Of a stretch of 64,000 nt of DNA, positions 57,183-64,000 are shown piece after piece; within the stretch, counting starts at the first letter, position 1; the number at the start of each line of letters is the position of its first letter. Source of the stretch: Stachybotrys elegans (lineage: Eukaryota; Ascomycota; Sordariomycetes; Hypocreales; Stachybotryaceae); contig JAGPNK010000001.1 in the NCBI GenBank assembly GCA_020746835.1, positions 2,108,001-2,172,000 on the forward strand. The letters run 5' to 3'. A program made the position numbers and the translations under genes. The notes beneath the pieces were generated by a model. It was not told the DNA's origin. It saw only the letters and a program-made list of their open reading frames with translations, and did no database searches.

Positions 57183-60100
57183 GGCGTCACGGGAGGGTCC
57201 AGGTGGCGATGTGAGTGGCTGCTTGTACGGCGTTTGCGGGCATCATGTGTTGATTGTATTGAGCACGGCGCCGGTTCAATGAATGTGGGTTTCGTTGGTG
57301 ATATCGGTGATACCATACATGTTGGTCGTTTTCTCTCTCGCTTTTAGTTTGTGGTTTCTATAACAGGGGTAGTGGGTGGTTACAGTCAATGGTATAACGC
57401 ATGTGACGCGCGTCGTGATAGACTCAGCATCAGGTGAGGCTTATTTATGCCAAGGACTGTCGTCTCCCAGGTTAAGTTTGCGCGCGCCATGCGTGTGGGT
57501 TCGACCAAATCTCCTACTCCCGTAAATAGACAGGAGTTTCTCTTTGTGATGCCAGTCACAGCACCACAGGTCAAGTCCGGGCATGCACCCTGTCGAATCG
57601 GTAGACCAACTTGTACTGTGCCCAGTTTCTGAATAAGAAATTCTGAGCGTCCATCATCAAGTTGGCTCAATGAAAAATAAACGTGAAGCCAAAGCACAGT
57701 CTTCACTCGCGTTATCACTGCAGCCCTTTTTCCCCTTCTCCCTTGCAGTAGCCCATGTTCACCGGGGACCCAGGCAGCCGCGCCGGTATGCAACGCAACG
57801 CTGGCTCATCACATCACATCTTGGACGGCGGTGGGCTTTTTGTTTTCTTCATGTTGAGCAGCGTTGCATTCAGGGGCATCTAAAAATAGGGTGGCAACTG
57901 GCCCGTCCGATGTTTTGTGCAGCAAATTCAGCCCTCAAGAGTCCAATATGGTTCGGATATCAGGGACTACCTACCTAGTTGAGGCGATTAAGGGAAGTTC
58001 GATCGGGATTCGCAGGGCCGAAACCTACCTCATTGCCGGCGTACACTACCGGGAGACAAGGGAGCATATTACCCATATGTGGCAACACCCGCTTTCTCAC
58101 CCATCCGCTCCGCGTGGTAGCGTAGGACAAAAGACATATTTGCACTACCACTGTGGCTGTCACCTAGCTGATAGGTTCTTGGCGAGTGACAGCGCCAACT
58201 TGTGCCGTCCAAGTGCCGTGGTTTGTTGCGCCAAGGCGCCATGCCAACGGCAATCGTCGGAGTGGTCAAGCCATGACTGAGCCTCCGGGTCCATCCCAGG
58301 GGCCCGATGGAGGGATGCGCTGCTATTGCCATGGGTCAGGACGGGGGTCGTGAAGCGGGACTCGATGCTGGCTGGTCCTAGCCCATATCTTTGGTGGAAT
58401 AAGTTTGTCAAAAGGAAGGAGGGAAACCATATAATGAATCATGCCGGGCTCGGCGAAAGCGGAACATCAGACTGTTCAGGAATATACCTGGTCTTGCTCG
58501 CGTACTGTATATAGAGGAGGACGGGCGGTCGAATGGTTCCGATACAGGAACCGTATTGGAGGAACGGCCGCCGTCGGGGTGCAGACGGTCATAGTCAGCA
58601 TGCTGCATGCATGTTTTGTAAATTACCATGTGCCATCCATCCGTCTTTGCGTGCAGCACGACTGTAGGATGTCGGATCAATGGTGGCCGGGTGACCACCC
58701 TCCTTGAAAGCAGGCAGCATCAGAATGGAGCCAGGGACTGAGTCGGGAAGCGAGCGGGCATTATGGGCGTTGGTTGGTAATACAGCAGGTAGTAGAGGGA
58801 GAGTTGGTTGAAGCTTGAAGTCTGGGCATTCGTACGGAGTAGTAGGTCGGCAGTGGGTATGGGGGAGTGGAAACAAGATGGGGGTGGCTTGCTCCTTCCC
58901 GTGCTTGCCTCACGGCAAGACGTTCCATCCACCCCTGTATGCTCTGGGCTCTTGCCTTCCTTCCTGCTATACCGTCTAGTCCTGCAGCTTTACCACGCAC
59001 GAAACGTCCGGTCAATCTCTCCTGCCCCTTCAATTATAATGATCACGCCATCTCCAAGCACCAGTTTCCTCTTGTTACGGAAGAAAACCCTCATAGAATC
59101 CCCCAGATGTGGGGGTTCCGGGCTTGCAGTTAATCAATGCATGCGCAAAAATGAGGTCACCACTCTGCCGCGATCCTCATCCAGCCCTGGTTGCCCTGGC
59201 TTGTCTGGCTCCCTGACACTCCATAGCATTGGAGCCGATGCCTCAATGTTCCACGTCCCGGTGGAGATTTGGAGATCTACATTCTCTTTACTGAATACGT
59301 ACGCAGACCAATCTCCTGTATTTTTTGCTTCTTCTTTTCCTCTCTACAGCTTCCTCTTCCTCTCCTCCTCTACCAGGATCATCACTTCGCATGGTCGCCG
59401 CCGCTCACCGGAGAGTGTCTCGTGGCTTGCAAATTCCCCAAGGCCGTTAGGAGTATTACGTGGTGATACGATAGTTACCCTTGCATCCCGTCTTGTTGTC
59501 TAGTCGTTTCTATTCATATCCTATCACGGTAACCAAGGCTCTAATCGGACCAATAGGCACTGCGATGCAAGCGCTCTCCAGTCTTCACCGGCATATCACG
59601 CTGTGGAATCATGCAGTGGACCTCTGCCGAGAAACTTTCTATCTAGGAGATCCATTGATGATTCTCATTCGCTCATCCAAGCCTTGTCATGCATCCATTA
59701 TGATGCTTGACGAAGCTTTCTCCCTTCATGTGCTCCCCTTTCTACCCTGGTAGGGTGGGATCCGAGCCCCCCCATTACCCTCGGAGCTTTGCCTTGTCCG
59801 CCACTGCGCCCACCCACTCATGTCCACCATCCTCTGGCTCGGCCAGATCCCTGTCTTGGGTGCCTTTCCAGATGGAGCCTGTTCTGACTTCCTCTGTGAT
59901 TCTCACCAATCATGGCGTGCTTGACGGTCAGCCCCTCCCAGAGTTTGTTATTCGACATCCGGCTCTTTTGGTTGGGCCATCAAAGTCGCTTCTTGGCAGC
60001 CAGCGATTTCTCTGCACGGTTTTAGAAACAGCTGGACCATACTTGACCCAGCTGCGCAGCAGCAATAAGCCTGGCCCCCAGAGCTTTTGTCACAGTGGGC

Positions 60101-60944
60101 TCGCTGCTGACGTCTGCAAGTGGGCATTGCTTGCTTTGATTGTCCCAGGTTCCCGGTTAGACAAGTATCCCGATACTGTAATGTTACTCGATCGAGGGCA
60201 TGCCATGCCGTTTCTCAAGACAAACTACGCGTCTAACATGGCAAACTCAAAAGTTCGGTAACCGGCGGCTTATAAGGTACGGTCATACTTGAGCTTCGCA
60301 TACGCGGTTGCATCAAGTTCGCTTGCGAGAATATGATCCGGGTACACAAAGCTCATGCAGGTCGGGCTTGTCTAGCTGCTGCGTCCACCCGACCTTCTCG
60401 GACAAACGTCACCATCCAGGAATGGTCTCTGAGCCCAGGGTTTATGCAAGCAGGGACATGCACATCACGTTTGCGAGCATGGTTCTAGACCAGAGAGGCA
60501 AGGGCAGACTGCTCCAAAAGGGAAACAAAGCTGTTTAACACTGGGCCTCCAGTCCACATGGCTCGTGCCAAGATGCAAGATTTTGATCGACCAGGGACAG
60601 AAGGTCTCATGGCAAGCACAGGTGTGTTGCTTCTGGTCCCAGATACCTGTATGCAACAGTCCTTTAGACTCGAAATCCGACACGCTGCAGGCTGGCTGCC
60701 AGAGCTCCTTTTTCTTCCCATGGGTCTAATCTCGGGCGGCCGCCACGACGGCGGCGGCGAGTGACAATCGTTTCCATATTCCGCTCGTCCCAACGTTGCT
60801 CTGCCACCCCAAAGTATAAGTACAGGCGGAAAGCTACATGATTTTTACCTCTCTCCACCCTCCCTCCTCTCCGCAACTCTGGGTTAAGGCTACTGCTCTG
60901 TCAAGAGGTATTGACTCGTTGATACACCCCATTCAGCCCTCACG
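57183..60944. other. 3.8-kb gene-free region before the catalase gene
   Basis: The region lies between two + strand genes. It has the nonamer TACGGAGTA at 58,833-58,841. Longest frames (such as one at 59,707-60,261) have no start context or resemblance I trust. Near the right end a TATAAG at 60,815-60,820 and a CT-rich block at 60,843-60,880 sit about 65-130 bp before the catalase ATG, a typical fungal core promoter layout. No transposase, reverse transcriptase or terminal repeats were seen. Confidence 0.5.
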
Positions 60945-63402
60945 ATGGTGCGCTCATGGTCCATCGCCGCCGTAGTAGGCCTTACAAGCCTTGCTTCTGC
61001 CCAATGCCCCTTCGCAGACCCATCGAAGCTCCAGGCACGAGCCGAAGGTGGCTCGCGCAGTCACCTCGCTGAGTACGAGATTGATGACTCCGAGGGTTTC
61101 ATGTCGTCAGATGTTGGAGGTCCCTTCCGCGACCAAGAAAGTCTAACAGCTGGCGACCGTGGTCCTACTCTGTTGGAGGATTTCATTTTCCGCCAGAAGA
61201 TTACCCATTTTGACCACGAAAGAGTATGAGTGGTGACATACCCGCGTTCACAGCAGTCGCTAACTCCTGCAAATAGGTCCCTGAGCGAGCCGTACATGCC
61301 CGAGGTGCAGGTGCCTACGGTACCTTCACCAGCTACGGCGACTACAGCAACATCACGGCAGCATCTTTCTTGAGCGCCGAGGGCAAACAGACTTCCACCT
61401 TTGTCCGTTTCTCGACCGTCGCTGGATCCAGAGGAAGTGCAGATACCGTCCGGGATGTGCACGGTTTTGCCACGAGATTGTACGCGATTCCCTTGTAACT
61501 CGATCCAGCGTACACACGGTACTGACTGTGACAGCTACACTGATGAGGGTAACTTTGATATTGTCGGAAACAATATTCCCGTCTTCTTCATCCAGGATGC
61601 TATCCAGTTCCCTGATCTTATTCACTCTGTCAAGCCCAGGCCTGACAGGGAGATGCCCCAAGCTGCCTCCGCCCACGATACGGCATGGGACTTTTTCAGC
61701 CAGCAGACTACGACACTGCACACTCTTTTCTGGGCCATGGCTGGATATGGTATCCCTCGAAGCTACCGACACATGGTACATGGTCTTCCATCATCCCTTC
61801 TAGAATTAATCTTAACTGACTTTGCTAGGACGGCTTTGGTGTGCACACATTCCGCATGGTGACTGACGACGGCGCCACAAAGCTCATCAAGTGGCACTGG
61901 GTCTCAAAGCAGGGCAAGGCCAGCCTGGTGTGGGACGAGGCTCAGCACATCGCTGGCAAGAATGCCGACTACCATCGACAGGACCTTTGGGATGCCATTG
62001 AGTCTGGAAACTATCCCGAGTGGGAGCTCAATGTCCAGGTCATTGATGAGGACCAGGCACTAGCCTTTGGCTTTGACGTGCTTGATCCCACCAAGATCAT
62101 CCCGGTCGAGTTTGCACCTCTCCAGCCTCTAGGTATCATGAGGTTGGACGCCAATCCCACCAACTACTTTGCAGAGACCGAGCAGATTATGGTGTGTACT
62201 AATACCCCACATGGGAAAAGGGAAATGCATGTCTGACTCTGGTGACAGTTCCAACCCGGCCACATCGTGCGTGGTATCGATTTTACCGAGGATCCCCTCC
62301 TCCAGGGGCGTATCTTCTCGTATTTGGACACCCAGCTGAACCGACACGGCGGTCCCAACTTTGAGCAGATTCCTATCAACAAGGTAAGACATGATCACAT
62401 TAATCTGAATCGTACTCACTAACACCCCACAGCCCATCTCGCCTATCCACAACAACAACCGTGACGGAGCTGGCCAGAACTTCATCCACAAGAACACCGT
62501 TGCTTGTAAGTCATAGCTCAAAATACACTCCCATGCCTTGTTCTGACCAAATAGATTCCCCCAACACCTTGAACAATGGCTACCCTAGGCAAGCTACCCA
62601 GGCAGAAGGCCGTGGTTTCTTTACTGCTCCCGGCCGCACGATCTCTGGCACCCTCAGGAGGCAGCGATCTTCGACTTTTGCCGACCACTGGTCGCAGCCA
62701 CGTCTGTTCTATAACTCCCTGACAGAGGTCGAGCAGCAGTTTGTCATCAACGCCATTCGCTTTGAGATGAGCCACCTTCAGGGCCAAGTCCAGGAGAATG
62801 TCCTTGAGCAGCTGAATAAAATCAGCCACGACGTTGCTCTGCGCGTGGCGGAAGCTCTGGGCCGCGCTGCGCCAGAGCCCGACCCAACCTACTATCACGA
62901 TAACACCACTGCCGGCATCAGTATCTTTGGCGAGAGGCTGCCCACAATCGCTACTCTGCGTGTCGGTGTCCTGGCATCCGTCAGGTCTGAGCACTCCATC
63001 GAACAGGCCAGCGCCATCCGGGATTCACTTGCCGCCGATAACGTGACCGTCGTTGTCGTCGCTGAGGCTCTCGGTAGCTCTGGCGTCGACATGACCTACT
63101 CGGCTGCCGATGCTACTGCCTTTGACGCCGTCATCCTGACGGGTGCTGCTCTCCCACTCGTCGCCGGATCCCGGACCTCCACACTCTACCCTCCGGGCCG
63201 TCCTGCGCAGATCGTGACGGACACGTACCACTGGGGCAAGCCACTGGCGTTTATTGGTGCTAACAGTACCATCTTGTCGTCGGTCGGGGCTTCGGAGGGT
63301 CCTGGCGTCTTCATGGCCAGTACCTTTGATGGCATCCTGGATGATTTCAAGGACGGATTGGCCCAGTTTAGATTCACTGATCGCTTTCCCCTGGATGAAT
63401 AG
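60945..63402 (+). CDS. catB: Secreted large-subunit catalase (CatB/CAT-3 type)
   Basis: Haem enzyme converting hydrogen peroxide to water and oxygen. Seven exons: 60945-61223, 61277-61479, 61535-61775, 61829-62191, 62249-62383, 62433-62505 and 62555-63402; the six introns are 49-57 nt with CTAAC/CTGAC branch sites. Product 713 residues. Residues 1-19 are a signal peptide ([19 protein letters not shown]). Catalytic His100 in [15 protein letters not shown], distal Asn at 173/174 in [11 protein letters not shown], and haem-ligand Tyr387 in [10 protein letters not shown] are all present. The C-terminal domain (about 560-713, starting [11 protein letters not shown]) is the flavodoxin/DJ-1-like domain that marks large-subunit catalases. 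A signal peptide separates it from the spore CAT-1/CatA type. No defects seen. Confidence 0.95.
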
Positions 63403-64000
63403 ATGGTGACGTGCGATACGTCTTATTAAGCCATTTAAGAATAAATCGATCAATAATATAGTAATTGCTAGACGAAGCTCGTTCCCATCATACCAGGAAG
63501 TGTTGTCAACATTCTAGCTACATATAGCATGGCACGCACTCAACCATGACGGCCTGCGTGTACACAGGCTCGGCGGGAAGGGCTCCAACATCAGACACTG
63601 CCCTTCCACAGGTGCGACGGTTTTCAACACAAAAAATGATGCATGACATACTTGCATCGCATCTGTTTTCCATCACGTGTAGGTTGCAGAACGGGCCGCA
63701 TCTTCTGGCTCCTATTTAGGTAAAATGTGGGCGATGCCGGGGTCAAGGGCCGTGGGACTTGACAAGACATCGACAGGCTTGCTCCATCTGCTGCGAGGCG
63801 ATTATCTGCATCAGGATGTCGAATATTACGGGAAGATACACAGCCTTGTGTGAAGACGCAAAGATACTGGTCGACGTTGGGTAAACGGTGTGGAGGGGTA
63901 ATACGTCGCCTGCCGGGGGCACAACACCCTCTCGGTAGTAGGTCATATTGGAGCCGGAAGGGTGTATCGCGCTGTCACCTCATTCGCTATTGTACCCCTT
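63403..64000. other. Catalase 3' flank
   Basis: Just after the stop, AAGAATAAATCGATCAATAA near 63,438-63,457 resembles fungal polyadenylation efficiency sequence. The rest shows no coding frame that I can support. Confidence 0.45.

Noticed and set aside
57480..57500. GGTTCGACC, a tRNA B-box-like string (similar ones near 4,353 and, reversed, 39,688)
   Set aside because: No matching acceptor, D-arm or anticodon arm upstream; no cloverleaf can be drawn.
59707..60261. 184-residue open frame
   Set aside because: No family resemblance, no splice or start support, and codon use unlike the flanking genes.

Overview
The window is nuclear DNA of a filamentous ascomycete (Pezizomycotina). Sordariomycetes, perhaps Hypocreales, is my best guess from gene content, but no species can be named. 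Evidence: short introns (49-155 nt in most genes) with GT...AG ends and CTAAC/CTGAC-like branch sites; a Zn(II)2Cys6 regulator; a HET-domain gene; a secreted large-subunit catalase; and the giant Woronin-body tether leashin, a Pezizomycotina-specific gene.

Layout. 1-812 (-): PCNA, running off the left edge. 1761-3871 (-): vezatin/Inp2-like peroxisomal myosin-receptor candidate. 4943-7027 (+): orphan, probably mitochondrial protein. 9052-11813 (+): Zn2Cys6 transcription factor in four exons. 12357-31980 (-): leashin, about 6,489 residues, with one apparent 1-nt frameshift at a six-C run in the middle. 33134-34835 (-): cytochrome P450. 35629-37931 (-): RING-finger protein in five exons, also with an apparent 1-nt deletion in a C run. 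37932-42516: a 4.6-kb gene-free stretch. 42517-49038: a compact housekeeping block with SYF2 (+), a COQ11-like gene (-), YAF9 (+) and MDM34 (-). 52637-54164 (+): inositol-pentakisphosphate 2-kinase. 55203-57182 (+): HET-domain protein. 60945-63402 (+): seven-exon secreted catalase.

How genes may work together. Two genes for inheritance or tethering of peroxisome-type organelles (the vezatin/Inp2-like gene and leashin) lie about 8.5 kb apart. COQ11-like and MDM34 flank YAF9; in yeast the coenzyme Q complex sits next to ERMES contact sites, which contain Mdm34. The rest looks like ordinary chromosomal mixture. I saw no transposon, CRISPR array, tRNA, rRNA or biosynthetic cluster. I did not find a convincing new molecular system. 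The most interesting material is the repeat architecture and split reading frame of leashin, the disrupted RING gene, and the large structured gene-free regions.

Exon borders were worked out by hand from splice-site consensus, reading frame and family resemblance, and need transcript data for confirmation.
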